Shown: piece after piece, positions 34,782 to 44,021 of the stretch
Layout: each line of letters opens with the position of its first letter
Position numbering within the stretch: position 1 is the first letter of the stretch
Notes under the pieces: model-generated
Told to the model about the DNA's origin: nothing
Databases searched by the model: none
Seen by the model: the letters and a program-made list of their open reading frames with translations, nothing else
Program-made: the position numbers and the translations under genes
NCBI RefSeq assembly: GCF_016587435.1
Contig: NZ_BNJJ01000014.1
Coordinates: forward strand, 186,001-250,000
Length of the DNA stretch: 64,000 nt
Direction: 5' to 3'
DNA from: Dictyobacter formicarum
GTDB lineage: Bacteria > Chloroflexota > Ktedonobacteria > Ktedonobacterales > Ktedonobacteraceae

Positions 34782-36178
34782 CGAGTATGGTTGCGGATCT
34801 GGCTATCTACACTGTAGTTCATCAGCCTCGGCGTTTAAAGTTACCAGCGCAGCCTATTCCGCGCGGAGCTACGCCTGAGGAGATTGCCCACTGCCTCTTT
34901 GATGAACGGATGAATGAACGCTATTTTAGAAAAGTGGCGCAGTATAGCTATTATCCTGCGGCCCAGATGTTTTTAGATCTGGTGCGCCAGGGAATGAAAC
35001 TTTCCATCGGGTTCTCACTCTCTTTTATACGTCAGGCGGTCGCCTGGGATGGAGCGTTGCTGGACCTTTTCCGGGAACTGGTGGCGCATGAAAATGTTGA
35101 ATTGATAGGGGTAGAACCATATCATAGCTTCCTCTTTTTGCTGGATATGCCCGCTTTCGTCACTTTGATGCAGGATATGGTTCAGGAACTGGAGGTTATC
35201 TTTGGCAAGCGGCCGGTGATAACCGATACCACCGAGATGTGTATGTCGGCCTCGCTCTATGATGCGCTGGATATGGCGGGTTTCCAGGGCGCTCTGATGG
35301 ACGGTCGCCCATGGGTCATGGGCTGGCGCGAGAGCACCCACCTCTATCGCAATGGCGATGAGGCTCCCTATGCCTTACCGATAGAGGGCAAACGTACACG
35401 CCGCTCTACTCGGAGGGCCGGAACTGCTCGGGGAGCCCTCAATAGCAGCCCCTATCTGTTGACGCGTCACCTGGAACTTAGTGATGATGTTGGCTATCGC
35501 TTCTCCAATCGAAATTGGGATGGGTATCCACTGTATGCGGACACCTATGCGAACTGGATTGCGCATACCTGGGGCGACATGCTGCTCCTGGGATGGGATT
35601 TCGAGACCTTTGGTGAGCATCATCGTCAGGATAGCGGTATTTTTGACTTTATGCGTGCGCTGCCGGGGGAGCTACAGCGGCGTGATGTGAGCACGTATAC
35701 CGCCAGTGAAATTATCAAACGCCATCAAGAACAGCCCCATTATCTTCCTTTACCTGTATATCCCACTACCTGGGCTGGTAGCGGGGGGATGGAGTTCTTC
35801 CTGGGAAATGAAGCTCAGAAAACTATCCTCCAGTTAATGGGTGAGGTTTATGGCATGGCTCAGTTGACCGGCCATGATGATCTCATAGACCTGGCCATCT
35901 GGCTAACACAATCTGACAATCTGCACCTGATTCAGTGGTATGGAAAGAGTGGTCCTGAAGCGGAAGTATCCTCCTACTTTACCCCTTCTGAATGGTGGTC
36001 GTTAGGTCCCAATCGGGTTATATATGAGCAGCAGCAGGTATATATTAATGCGTTGCACGCCATGCAGCCCTATGTGCCTGCGCGACTGTGGCGTCAGCCT
36101 GATCGTAAGATCCAACGTCGCAAAGAACCTGTCGTCGAACGGGTACCAGAGCTCAGCTACGTCGCCCGCCACGCATAG
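34778..36178 (+). CDS. Glycoside hydrolase family 57 protein (alpha-glucan-active)
   Basis: A 466-residue GH57 enzyme. Conserved regions: VVHQPRR (His15), the ELIGVEPYHSF region, DTTEMCMS whose Glu is the expected nucleophile, and WDFETFGEHH whose Asp is the expected acid/base. The family hydrolyses or rearranges alpha-1,4 or alpha-1,6 glucans (amylase, branching enzyme, 4-alpha-glucanotransferase). DFETFGEH is typical of the alpha-amylase-like branch. No signal peptide, so it works in the cytoplasm, likely with the GT4 enzyme upstream. Start options are ATG 34778 (overlapping a short uORF), 34787 (GGAGG 9 nt upstream) and 34730; the difference is a few residues before the first motif. Confidence 0.88.
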   Translation: MTSMVADLAIYTVVHQPRRLKLPAQPIPRGATPEEIAHCLFDERMNERYFRKVAQYSYYPAAQMFLDLVRQGMKLSIGFSLSFIRQAVAWDGALLDLFRELVAHENVELIGVEPYHSFLFLLDMPAFVTLMQDMVQELEVIFGKRPVITDTTEMCMSASLYDALDMAGFQGALMDGRPWVMGWRESTHLYRNGDEAPYALPIEGKRTRRSTRRAGTARGALNSSPYLLTRHLELSDDVGYRFSNRNWDGYPLYADTYANWIAHTWGDMLLLGWDFETFGEHHRQDSGIFDFMRALPGELQRRDVSTYTASEIIKRHQEQPHYLPLPVYPTTWAGSGGMEFFLGNEAQKTILQLMGEVYGMAQLTGHDDLIDLAIWLTQSDNLHLIQWYGKSGPEAEVSSYFTPSEWWSLGPNRVIYEQQQVYINALHAMQPYVPARLWRQPDRKIQRRKEPVVERVPELSYVARHA

Positions 36179-36188
36179 CATGCAACAT

Positions 36189-36243
36189 AGTAAAAGAAAA
36201 GTGCTCCAACGCCTTCAAGGCGTTGGAGCGCTTTTCTTTTACT
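36189..36243 (+). terminator. Terminator after the GH57 gene
   Basis: A 25-bp stem with one G-T pair (36189-36213 with 36219-36243) and a 5-nt loop; the distal arm is T-rich (CTTTTCTTTTACT). Confidence 0.85.
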
Positions 36244-36391
36244 GTAAGAGGTTAAGGTTCCATACACGCTTTTCTATGACTTTTGGCCTATGGTATGCGC
36301 AACGAATTGACGAGCTTCGGTTTATTTAGATAGACTCACAAATAGTAAAAGCAATGTGATAGAAAAAATATTTTGTATGAGGTAGGGTTTA

Positions 36392-37402
36392 ATGCCACAA
36401 TTTCACTCTCTGCGGTCTTTGAGTAGCAATGATGCCGAACCTTCAGGAGAGCACATACCTGGTGTTGCAATGACGATCCCAATGCCGGGGGGAGTTGCCA
36501 CGTCGAAGTTCCAGACCGACGCTTTTCCGGGCCTGACCACCACTGAGCAGTCAGCCGCTATACAGTTAAGACAAACCGACAGCCATCCTCCAATCGTGTT
36601 GCAGAATGCACAGACCACGCAATCACTGGTGCTGGCGCTTCATGCCACCATGCAGCAGCCACAGGCGCAAGGGGTAAGACCACAAGTAGTTATCCCAGGA
36701 GGACGAAAACGACAACGCGATACCGAAGCTTTGCGCCTACAACAAGGTGGGCAGCATGGACTCAACCTGCATGTGCGCCATGGCCTGGTGATGCTGGCCA
36801 CCTTTGGTGTACTGATGTTCACCATGCTTACCATGACTCCTCTTGGCAGTGGACAGAGTGGCGTTCCCCTGGTTGACGATGCCATCAAATGGGTACAGAT
36901 CCAGCAGCAGGATTGGAACCTCGCGGTTGGCCGTGATGTTCCCGTAACCCAGCAACAGGCCAAACAGCAAACGAATCCAGTTGTTGTACCTGCCCCTCCA
37001 CCCGCCACAAATTTGCCCAGAAGCCAGTATGTTGCTATTGCGCAGCAGGCCGCGGCCAAATATGGCATTAGCCCGGTTTATTTTGTACGCCAGATCAATC
37101 AGGAAAGCGGTTTTAATCCCTATGCCATGTCTCCCGTTGGAGCAGTAGGCATCGCACAGTTTCTGCCATCTACGGCAGCGAGTATGGGTGTTAACCCCTA
37201 TGATCCTGTCGACGCCCTGTACGGAGCGGCCCGTATGATGGCCAACCTCTCGAATCAGTATGGTGGTGACTACGCCAAAGCTCTGGCCGCTTATAATGCT
37301 GGTCCTGGTAATGTAAATAATGCCATCGCCGCTGGTGGCGCTGCCTGGCTCTCATATTTGCCGGCTGAAACACAAAACTATGTCCGTATAATTATGGGCT
37401 AA
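36392..37402 (+). CDS. Membrane-anchored lytic transglycosylase (SLT domain)
   Basis: A 336-residue protein. About 130 polar residues lead to a membrane helix (HGLVMLATFGVLMFTMLTM), a Pro-rich linker and a C-terminal SLT domain. The domain has YGISPVYFVRQINQESGFNP with the catalytic Glu, MSPVGAVGIAQFLPSTA and ALAAYNAGPGNV. It cleaves peptidoglycan glycan strands outside the membrane. The long cytosolic N-terminus is unusual for a simple wall hydrolase and could bind a partner. GAGGTAGGG is before the ATG. Confidence 0.9.
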   Translation: MPQFHSLRSLSSNDAEPSGEHIPGVAMTIPMPGGVATSKFQTDAFPGLTTTEQSAAIQLRQTDSHPPIVLQNAQTTQSLVLALHATMQQPQAQGVRPQVVIPGGRKRQRDTEALRLQQGGQHGLNLHVRHGLVMLATFGVLMFTMLTMTPLGSGQSGVPLVDDAIKWVQIQQQDWNLAVGRDVPVTQQQAKQQTNPVVVPAPPPATNLPRSQYVAIAQQAAAKYGISPVYFVRQINQESGFNPYAMSPVGAVGIAQFLPSTAASMGVNPYDPVDALYGAARMMANLSNQYGGDYAKALAAYNAGPGNVNNAIAAGGAAWLSYLPAETQNYVRIIMG

Positions 37403-37424
37403 CCTGAGCAAATTGTTGCCGTGA

Positions 37425-37473
37425 AAATAGCAAGATCGCAACCCTACCTCATATGTGATCTTGCTATTTCTTT
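37425..37473 (+). terminator. Terminator after the lytic transglycosylase gene
   Basis: 13-bp stem AAATAGCAAGATC / GATCTTGCTATTT (37425-37437 with 37457-37469) followed by CTTTTG. Confidence 0.75.
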
Positions 37474-37649
37474 TGTGAGCAGGCGCGCTTGAATTTCTGT
37501 GTACATAGAGATATACTTTACAATAAGCAGCTATCATTTAGCGCATGGTATAGCAAAAATATTTACCAGCTAAGTGATGAATGTGCGCCGTTTCACGCCA
37601 CCTTTAGCGCAGCACGGCAAGTCACCTACTATTAAGGATATAGTATTTC

Positions 37650-38246
37650 ATGTCGGATATACATGTCCGTCAACGCAATGGCATTCTCTGGCTTATTCTT
37701 GACAGACATCCACGAAATATGTTGACCGCGGCGATGCTTGAGCAGCTCTCAGCAGCTTTGCTCAAGGCGCGCAACAAACCTCCACGTCTCATTGTTCTAA
37801 CCGGAATGGGTGAGGAAGCATTCAGTGCCGGCTTAGATCTACCAGATGATTCTATCGCACACAATCAAACCCTCTTAGATACGGCTCACACCATCGAGCT
37901 CTCGCTGGAAGCTTTGCAGGCGCAGGGCATTCCAACTGTCGCCTTAATTAAGGGAGCCAGCTGGGGGGCTGGATGTGAGCTAGCGATCTTATGCGGCACC
38001 ATTTTTGCGCGTGAGGATACTACGTTACTCCTGCCTTCCCGTGGTCACAGTCTTTTTCCTCGTGCATTGACAGAAGTGTTACCTGCTCTGGTTGGTAAGG
38101 CAGAGGCAGAGCACCTCTTAGAACGCTCTGAGCCCTTAAATGCGGCGGATGCGATGCAACTGGGACTTGTACACCAGATTCTGACTCCCAGGCGCTTTCT
38201 GCAAGACGCAGAAGAGCTTCTGACTATGCTGATCAGTGTAGCCTGA
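37650..38246 (+). CDS. Short enoyl-CoA hydratase/isomerase family protein
   Basis: A 198-residue crotonase-fold protein. The N-terminal ILWLILDRHPRNMLTAAMLEQL and the oxyanion-hole region EEAFSAGLDLPD are typical, as is ALIKGASWGAGCELAILCGTIFA. It is shorter than the usual 250-260 residues: the C-terminal helical trimerisation region is cut after GLVHQIL. The glutamates that add water in true hydratases cannot be matched, so isomerase, thioesterase or another crotonase activity is possible. AGGATATAG precedes the ATG. Alone between terminators. Confidence 0.8.
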   Translation: MSDIHVRQRNGILWLILDRHPRNMLTAAMLEQLSAALLKARNKPPRLIVLTGMGEEAFSAGLDLPDDSIAHNQTLLDTAHTIELSLEALQAQGIPTVALIKGASWGAGCELAILCGTIFAREDTTLLLPSRGHSLFPRALTEVLPALVGKAEAEHLLERSEPLNAADAMQLGLVHQILTPRRFLQDAEELLTMLISVA

Positions 38247-38271
38247 GTCTTTCCATCTAAACCCGGACATA

Positions 38272-38317
38272 AAAGGCGCTGACCCCTTGTTTGATCAAGC
38301 AAGGGGTCAGCGCCTTT
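38272..38317. terminator. Bidirectional terminator
   Basis: Perfect 18-bp stem AAAGGCGCTGACCCCTTG / CAAGGGGTCAGCGCCTTT with a 10-nt loop between the convergent crotonase and HAMP-protein genes. Confidence 0.85.
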
Positions 38318-38346
38318 CGCTGCCAGAACTTATCCGTTGGGATAGC

Positions 38347-40269
38347 TCATCTTCCAGGAAAAGTTGTAGTTTCCCAGGCGGCTCCGCTTGTTCGATTGAG
38401 CGGATTGCTATTTTTACGGCTGAGCGTAGGCGAGCTGGTTGACCCCTGTGAATGTGGGGCTAGATTGCCGCTGCTCTCAGCCGTATCTAGTTGGAAGTTC
38501 ACGATACCAGTGCGAACCTCCTGGGCCATCTGACTTACCTGGCGCGCCATGGCATGCATTTCAGTGGCAAACTGGGTACTTTGCTTGACGACTTCCTGTA
38601 CAGCTTCAACATTGGACAATGAGGGGGCTGTTTCGCCAGTCTGAGCTTTGAGTAAACGCGCCCTGGCCGTAATTTGCGACATCTCTTTATCGATTTCCTG
38701 GAATCCGCGGGTGGTATTTTGCTGTGAAATCTGCATCTCCTGCGCGATACGCTTATTCAGGCTATCCAGTAACTGGAGATCTTCGTTAAAATGGGTGCGT
38801 AGTTCGTCCACGCTCAGCTGACGTGCATTGACCATTTGCGGTAGTTTGGTGAGTCGACCGATCGTATTTGCCGACTGATCGGACATTTTCAGAATAGTAC
38901 GGATACGCTGCAAGATCTCTTCATTGGAGACCTGGCGTAAGAGTTCGCGCGTCTGGCGCAATTGATTGAGCAGTTCTGTTTGCTGCCCATCGATGTTATC
39001 CGAGGAGGCGGGTTTGCCCTTTGGATCTGTGCTGCTGGCATCTACGATGAGGGGCGCTTTGCTCATGGTTTTGGCCTGAAGGAGGGCCTGCGTAAAACTT
39101 TCCGAGCGCTCTGTTTGCTGGTGAGCTATCACATCCAGTTGTTCGGCCGTTGTTTTTGTACGCTGCACAAAGCGGCGGAAGCGTCCAACGGTAAAGTTAA
39201 ACGCATTGGCCAGCATACCAATAGGGTCATTGCTGACGGGCGCATTGATGCGCAGGTCACCGGCACTCACGACCCGCATATCGGTAAAGAGATGTTCGGC
39301 GGCATTGGTAAGCGCGTCACGTTGATTGCGTGTTTCATCCAGCAAGCCCACAATTGCTTCCAGCATCGCATTTACTGACCTCGACACATCCGCGATCTCA
39401 TCGCGACCAATTACTTGCACGCGCCGATTAAGCTGTCCCTGTTCGACTGCCTGTGTTACATTACGTAACTGGCCCAGCCGGCGCACCAGGGTCCCTGAGA
39501 TGACCAGGCCGATAATCAAAATCATAATGAAGGCAATGATCGATCCAATGATGGTAAAAATAACCTGATTTTGAAACTCAATGGTCTCGGCATTATTGAT
39601 TGAATCCGTCAGACGCACATTAAACTGGATCAAGGCACGGAGAGCGCTGGCCGCATCACTATTCGTCAGTTCGATCTGCACCTGTTCCAGGTATTTTGCT
39701 TTTACTACATTGTCCTGGTCGAAATAGCGCATAATATCGTTCAAGGCAGCCTTATGCGTACTCCAGGTACGCTGTGCGCTACCTATCAGAATTGTTTGCT
39801 GGTGAATGAGCTGGTTTGATGAACCAGTGATATCCAGGATCGACTGCTGTTCCGCATGCCTGGCGAGCACATCATTATTGACATAAGTATTGAGTAGGCT
39901 ATCATAGCGCGCAATCAAATTTTTTAGGGCTTCCTTTTCGCTTTGCAGCGTCTCATTTGAGGGCTGAGGAGTTTGCAGCAAGGCAAGGATAGACTGGGTC
40001 TCTGTTTTGATCAATTGTAAATATTGGCTACCGGTATTCAAATTGGTATTGGTCGATAAAATACTGCGATAGAACTCTGATTGTCGGCTTAAGGATTGGG
40101 AGCGCTGTAAGCCGGTGGCTCCGGTTACCAGGGCCGCAATCAGGGCAGCAGCCAGAAAGCCAAGTGTCAGGCGCGCGCCAATGGGTAGATCAATTAACAG
40201 TGTGCCCCCACGGCTAAATGAAGAGCGAATAGGATTATTTTTTCCGTTATAGGTTGCTGTGTTAGGCAT
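38347..40269 (-). CDS. HAMP-domain transmembrane receptor-like protein
   Basis: A 640-residue protein. TM1 (about 34-54, LGFLAAALIAALVTGATG) and TM2 (about 240-262, FTIIGSIIAFIMILIIGLVISG) enclose a helical external domain like the four-helix bundle of chemoreceptors. A HAMP domain follows (RRLGQLRNVTQAVEQGQLNRRVQV...DEIADVSRSVNAML), then a second HAMP-like stretch (GDLRINAPVSNDPIGMLANAF) and a long coiled coil. The conserved chemoreceptor hairpin tip that binds CheA/CheW is not seen, nor a kinase domain. Start is uncertain: ATG 40269 (GGAAA upstream) or ATG 40314, which overlaps the stop codon of the PstS-like gene and would be translationally coupled. Confidence 0.75.
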   Translation of the reverse strand: MPNTATYNGKNNPIRSSFSRGGTLLIDLPIGARLTLGFLAAALIAALVTGATGLQRSQSLSRQSEFYRSILSTNTNLNTGSQYLQLIKTETQSILALLQTPQPSNETLQSEKEALKNLIARYDSLLNTYVNNDVLARHAEQQSILDITGSSNQLIHQQTILIGSAQRTWSTHKAALNDIMRYFDQDNVVKAKYLEQVQIELTNSDAASALRALIQFNVRLTDSINNAETIEFQNQVIFTIIGSIIAFIMILIIGLVISGTLVRRLGQLRNVTQAVEQGQLNRRVQVIGRDEIADVSRSVNAMLEAIVGLLDETRNQRDALTNAAEHLFTDMRVVSAGDLRINAPVSNDPIGMLANAFNFTVGRFRRFVQRTKTTAEQLDVIAHQQTERSESFTQALLQAKTMSKAPLIVDASSTDPKGKPASSDNIDGQQTELLNQLRQTRELLRQVSNEEILQRIRTILKMSDQSANTIGRLTKLPQMVNARQLSVDELRTHFNEDLQLLDSLNKRIAQEMQISQQNTTRGFQEIDKEMSQITARARLLKAQTGETAPSLSNVEAVQEVVKQSTQFATEMHAMARQVSQMAQEVRTGIVNFQLDTAESSGNLAPHSQGSTSSPTLSRKNSNPLNRTSGAAWETTTFPGR

Positions 40270-40306
40270 GGATTTTTCCGATTTTGTATTCAATGCTGAA
40301 GTTAGC

Positions 40307-41308
40307 TTATGCATACGATTCACGGCGGCTGACCTCACTTTCGTGGAAGGACGAGAATGCAAGCGTTCCTTGATGTACTGGTTTCCCGGGAAGTGATTCT
40401 GCCTTATTCAGGTTCATTTCATCTATAGTGATATAGCTCAGCTGATGGGATTCCTGTTGCATGGTAGCACTGGTCATGAAGTTGAGGAATTCACTCATCA
40501 ATGGAGTGTTATCTCCCAATGTGTACATGTGCTCATATGACCAGAAATTATACTTGCCATTACCAATGGTGGTTGCAGTTGGTTGAACATTGTCAATCGC
40601 AATAGCTTTCACGGTTGGCTTGAGGGCCGACAACGCGATGTAACCAATCGCTCCAGGTGTGGTGGCAACGGTATTGACAACTTGTTGTGTATCATCGACT
40701 TTGAGTGGTGTACCTATCTCATCGCCCCCGCCAAGAATGTATTTACGAAATGTGTCGCGGGTACCGGAAGTCGGTGGACGAATAATGGGATGGATTGGTT
40801 GGTCCATGCCTGCTTTGATTTGATTCCAGTTAGTAATTGTACCAGTCGAAAAAATATCAAGGATCTGTTCTTTAGAAAGGGACGTGATGTTGATGTCTGG
40901 ATGAATAATCATCACGAATGGCGTAACGCAAATAATGTGATCCGTCATGTTAGGGTCCGGATAAATAGCTGGATCAGCATAGAGATCAGAATCCCCAATA
41001 TCAGATTTTTTTTGAAAGACATTCAACAGACCGGTTTTGCTGCCGCCTCCGCTCACTGTAATATGGGACTCGGGATGCAGGGACATAAATTTTTGCGCCG
41101 CCGCAGTTACCAGAGGCTGAAGCGCTGTCGATCCGCTAATTTTGAGCTGCCCGTCAAACTGCTGTGCTTGCTGGCCTGGACCAGTGCATCCCGTCAGGAG
41201 CGCAGCAAAGCAAAGCAGCAGAGCGAAGCGGATAATGCCGCGCGCGACAGCCTGCGGCAGTGTGCAGGTTTTTCTTTTGCGTCGATTGGCATGGACGTTC
41301 AGTTGCAT
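40307..41308 (-). CDS. PstS-like phosphate-binding lipoprotein
   Basis: A 333-residue periplasmic-binding protein of the PstS-like type. The signal peptide ends in LLTGC with lipidated Cys41. The mature start QLKISGSTALQPLVTAAAQKF and the ITVSGGGSKTGLLNV and PTSGTRDTFRKYIL motifs are those that bind phosphate in the family. No pstC, pstA or pstB is nearby. Instead the next gene encodes a HAMP receptor, so this lipoprotein may act in sensing rather than transport. AAAAGGA 7 nt before ATG 41308 sets the start; the longer frame adds 11 residues. Confidence 0.88.
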   Translation of the reverse strand: MQLNVHANRRKRKTCTLPQAVARGIIRFALLLCFAALLTGCTGPGQQAQQFDGQLKISGSTALQPLVTAAAQKFMSLHPESHITVSGGGSKTGLLNVFQKKSDIGDSDLYADPAIYPDPNMTDHIICVTPFVMIIHPDINITSLSKEQILDIFSTGTITNWNQIKAGMDQPIHPIIRPPTSGTRDTFRKYILGGGDEIGTPLKVDDTQQVVNTVATTPGAIGYIALSALKPTVKAIAIDNVQPTATTIGNGKYNFWSYEHMYTLGDNTPLMSEFLNFMTSATMQQESHQLSYITIDEMNLNKAESLPGKPVHQGTLAFSSFHESEVSRRESYA

Positions 41309-41367
41309 AAGAGTATCCTTTTGGATTATATATGTTTCCACCTGTTAAAGTGTATGTGTTTCTACTT

Positions 41368-41397
41368 AATATGGAATTTTTTATAATATATTGTCAA
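41368..41397 (-). promoter_or_regulatory. Promoter of the PstS-like/HAMP operon
   Basis: On the minus strand TTGACA (41397-41392), an 18-bp AT-rich spacer and CATATT (41373-41368), about 60 bp before the start codon. Confidence 0.5.
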
Positions 41398-41722
41398 TGT
41401 TCAAAAAATGAGCGTCAATCGCGAGTGGTGTTCTCCCTTTTTATGGGCCTTTTTTCATAAAAGGATGCAATGGGACTTCAGCCTCATTGTTGAGTGCCAG
41501 CTAGATTAAAAATTTGTCATTGCACCTCACATCGATTATGCAAGAGCTTGATTAAGCGATTGTTATATAAGTGTTAAATTAGCCTGAGGGCATAGTTAAA
41601 AAATGAGCCGGTGGGATGCTTTGTGAAGTGAGAATAAAAGGAACTTTTGTGATCAGGATAACGTCATAGTAGTGAGTAGCTATTCAATCAGTTACGGTTG
41701 ATTGCAGAAAAGGAGTTCAACT
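41398..41722. other. Divergent spacer
   Basis: About 325 bp between the PstS-like promoter and the small lipoprotein gene. No gene or strong hairpin seen. Confidence 0.4.
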
Positions 41723-42283
41723 ATGTCAAATATGCAGATGCATTTTCATAAAAGTAAACAGACAGTAAATGTATTCGGTGTCGTGATGATTTTGCTTTTA
41801 GTTGTATTGGCGGCTTGTGGAAATAGTGATAGTAACAGTAGTACCGGTGGCAAATCAACTACTACTGGCGGTGCGCCAACGACTGCAAATCAACCTACGC
41901 CAATGCCAACCAGCATCCCGGGCTATGGTACTACCCAGGGATGCCCCAGTGATGTTGTGATCAGTAACGCTCCAAAGGCCAATCAGTCAGTGGCCTTGAA
42001 GAGTCAAACCGGGACGACGGTGACCACGCATAAAGGTGATGTTATTGAATTGCGCTTCCCATTCGGGAAAAAGTGGACGGGACCCAAGAGCGCGCCAGCT
42101 CAACTGGAAATGCAACAGCCCGCTGGCTACGCGTTAAAAAGCGATAAAGTTTGCGTCTGGCGTTTTACTGCCAGGAGTGCCGGCACGGCGGATCTTCATT
42201 TTACCAGCCGGGCACTATGCAAAGCTGGTATGATGTGTCCCATGTATGTGCTGGATGTGCCGGTGACGGTGACCGTAAAGTAG
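41723..42283 (+). CDS. Uncharacterised secreted lipoprotein
   Basis: A 186-residue protein. A signal peptide FGVVMILLLVVLAAC ends in a lipobox (Cys32), then comes a low-complexity Ser/Thr/Gly linker. The compact C-terminal domain of about 115 residues is rich in beta strands (GDVIELRFPFGKKW, CVWRFTARSAGTADLHFTSRALC, YVLDVPVTVTV) and has four Cys that could form disulfides. It resembles small Ig-like or protease-inhibitor folds, but I cannot name a family. AAAGGAG lies before ATG 41723. Confidence 0.7.
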   Translation: MSNMQMHFHKSKQTVNVFGVVMILLLVVLAACGNSDSNSSTGGKSTTTGGAPTTANQPTPMPTSIPGYGTTQGCPSDVVISNAPKANQSVALKSQTGTTVTTHKGDVIELRFPFGKKWTGPKSAPAQLEMQQPAGYALKSDKVCVWRFTARSAGTADLHFTSRALCKAGMMCPMYVLDVPVTVTVK

Positions 42284-42465
42284 CTAACTTCATCATCGCT
42301 TCGTCTATTAGCGACAGCAAACTTGTGAACGTGCAGAAACAACTATTTCTGCACATTCTTTGTTTCTCTGGTATGTTCGTTTTTGTATGATATAGTTTTG
42401 GAGGATGTTTTAGCTGTCGCTCGCTATATTATACCCAGCTTTAATAAAAGAAGGATTATATATGG

Positions 42466-43692
42466 ATGGAAATATTAATTGTTGTCCGCGTGCTGGTAGT
42501 TCTCCTCTTAATCGCGCTGTTGGTGATTTTTATTGCCAGGCGTTTTGCGGTCCCTTATACACTGGGATTGGTTCTGGTTGGCCTGCTGATTAGCCTGTTC
42601 GGGCATATAGAAGACTTTCACCTCTCGCCAGAGCTAGTGCTATTTGTTTTTTTGCCCCCATTAATATTTGAAGGTTCCTGGTCAATTTCGCTCAAATTGT
42701 TGCGCGAAAACTGGGTTCCGATTCTATTGCTGGCTGTGCCAGGACTCCTGCTTGAACTGGCGTTGATCGCGCTGCCCTTACATTTTTTTGCACATATGTC
42801 CTGGTCTGTGGCCTTGCTGCTGGCGGCCATTTTATCGCCAACCGATCCCGTGGCGGTGCTGGGATTGTTCAGGCAGCTCAAAGTCAATGAGCGTCTCTCG
42901 ATTCTGATCGAGGGCGAAAGCCTTTTTAATGATGGTGTAGCGGGCGCGCTCTATCAAGTATTTCTGGCGATTGTCTTACTAGCAGTGCAAGGGCAGCAGG
43001 TGTCCCTGGGTACTGCCGTAATGCATGGCATCGGGGTATTTCTGTTGCAGGCAGGCGGAGGTGTGCTGGTAGGAGCCCTGTGTGGACTGGTGGTCAGCAG
43101 ATGCGTCAAACAGGTCAATGATCACTTGATCGAGATGACCATGACGATCATCACCGCATATGGTGTCTACCTACTGGCTGATGCCATGCATATGTCTGGC
43201 ATCCTGGCGGTGATCGTCGCCTCGCTGATTCTGAGCAATTACTGCGTGGAGCAAGGTATGTCTGAAGAGACGCGCCTGGTGGTGGATGCTTTTTGGAGCA
43301 TGATCGCTTTTCTGGCCAATGCCCTGCTTTTCTTATTGGTTGGGGCGCAACTTAATCCGCTCGGCCTGTTAGCCATAGGAAAGCCTGTATACCTGTTGCT
43401 GGCTGCCAGTGTAGTAATAGCGGCGGTGCTGGTTGCACGTTATGTGATGATGTTGCTCTTACCACTGCCTTTTGTGGGTGAACTACGTAAGCGCCTGCAC
43501 ACCTGGCGTTTTATCCTGTTTTGGAGCGGTTTGCGAGGAGCCCTGTCACTCGCCTTGGCCCTGGCCCTACCTACCGAGGTTCCCAATCGCACGGCCTTAA
43601 TTTTTTCCACGTATATGGTGGTATTATTTACCTTGTTAGTTCAGGGTTTTAGTATCCGGCCGATGCTACGCCGCATGCCTGGTTTACAATAA
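42466..43692 (+). CDS. CPA1-family Na+(K+)/H+ antiporter
   Basis: A 408-residue membrane protein with about 12 hydrophobic segments. ILSPTDPVAVLGLF carries the ion-binding Asp pair region and ILIEGESLFNDGVAGAL the conserved Glu/Asn-Asp of NhaP-type antiporters; FVFLPPLIFEGSW is the early family signature. It exchanges cytosolic Na+ or K+ for external H+. No cytosolic C-terminal regulatory domain is present. AAGGA is 10 nt before the ATG. A -1 frame ATG four bases earlier is a decoy. Confidence 0.93.
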   Translation: MEILIVVRVLVVLLLIALLVIFIARRFAVPYTLGLVLVGLLISLFGHIEDFHLSPELVLFVFLPPLIFEGSWSISLKLLRENWVPILLLAVPGLLLELALIALPLHFFAHMSWSVALLLAAILSPTDPVAVLGLFRQLKVNERLSILIEGESLFNDGVAGALYQVFLAIVLLAVQGQQVSLGTAVMHGIGVFLLQAGGGVLVGALCGLVVSRCVKQVNDHLIEMTMTIITAYGVYLLADAMHMSGILAVIVASLILSNYCVEQGMSEETRLVVDAFWSMIAFLANALLFLLVGAQLNPLGLLAIGKPVYLLLAASVVIAAVLVARYVMMLLLPLPFVGELRKRLHTWRFILFWSGLRGALSLALALALPTEVPNRTALIFSTYMVVLFTLLVQGFSIRPMLRRMPGLQ

Positions 43693-43775
43693 ACTTTCCC
43701 CTCTGTTTTTGATTGCGCCGGTCATATAATTATTTGTTATGCAACAGTACTATAGAAATATAGTGAACACGCCTA

Positions 43776-43805
43776 TTGACAAGTAGCTTCCATCTCTACT
43801 ACAAT
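43776..43805 (+). promoter_or_regulatory. Consensus promoter of the leader-peptide operon
   Basis: TTGACA (43776-43781), 18-bp spacer, TACAAT (43800-43805). Transcription would start near 43812. An 8-bp hairpin (43819-43826 with 43839-43846, AGTTACTT/AAGTAACT) lies at the 5' end. Confidence 0.65.
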
Positions 43806-43874
43806 CATGCGTAACTACAGTTACTTGGCCTACCAGGAAAGTAACTTCTGTAACACATAGATCTGGAGTATAAG

Positions 43875-44021
43875 ATGGCGACACAATATTATTCTTCATT
43901 ACAATCCCCGGTAATTGCCGGGGCATTCTCGCGGCGTACGGCTACATATATTCTTTCAACCTCCTCTCTTTTGCTCTGCTCCTCCATGCCTATGTCTATG
44001 TGTTGTCCTCACTGTTGCTAA
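43875..44021 (+). CDS. Leader peptide ending in a Met/Cys-rich run (48 residues)
   Basis: ATG at 43875 with GGAG 6 nt upstream. The peptide starts MATQYYSSLQSPVIAGAF and ends CSSMPMSMCCPHCC, so seven of its last eleven residues contain sulfur (three Met, four Cys), followed by TAA. Strong promoter upstream, paired hairpins downstream and then an operon with an LLM oxidoreductase. The pattern is that of an attenuation leader that senses charged tRNA-Cys/Met, or of the Cys-rich leader peptides known before sulfur-uptake genes in actinobacteria. No homolog is claimed. Confidence 0.55.
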   Translation: MATQYYSSLQSPVIAGAFSRRTATYILSTSSLLLCSSMPMSMCCPHCC

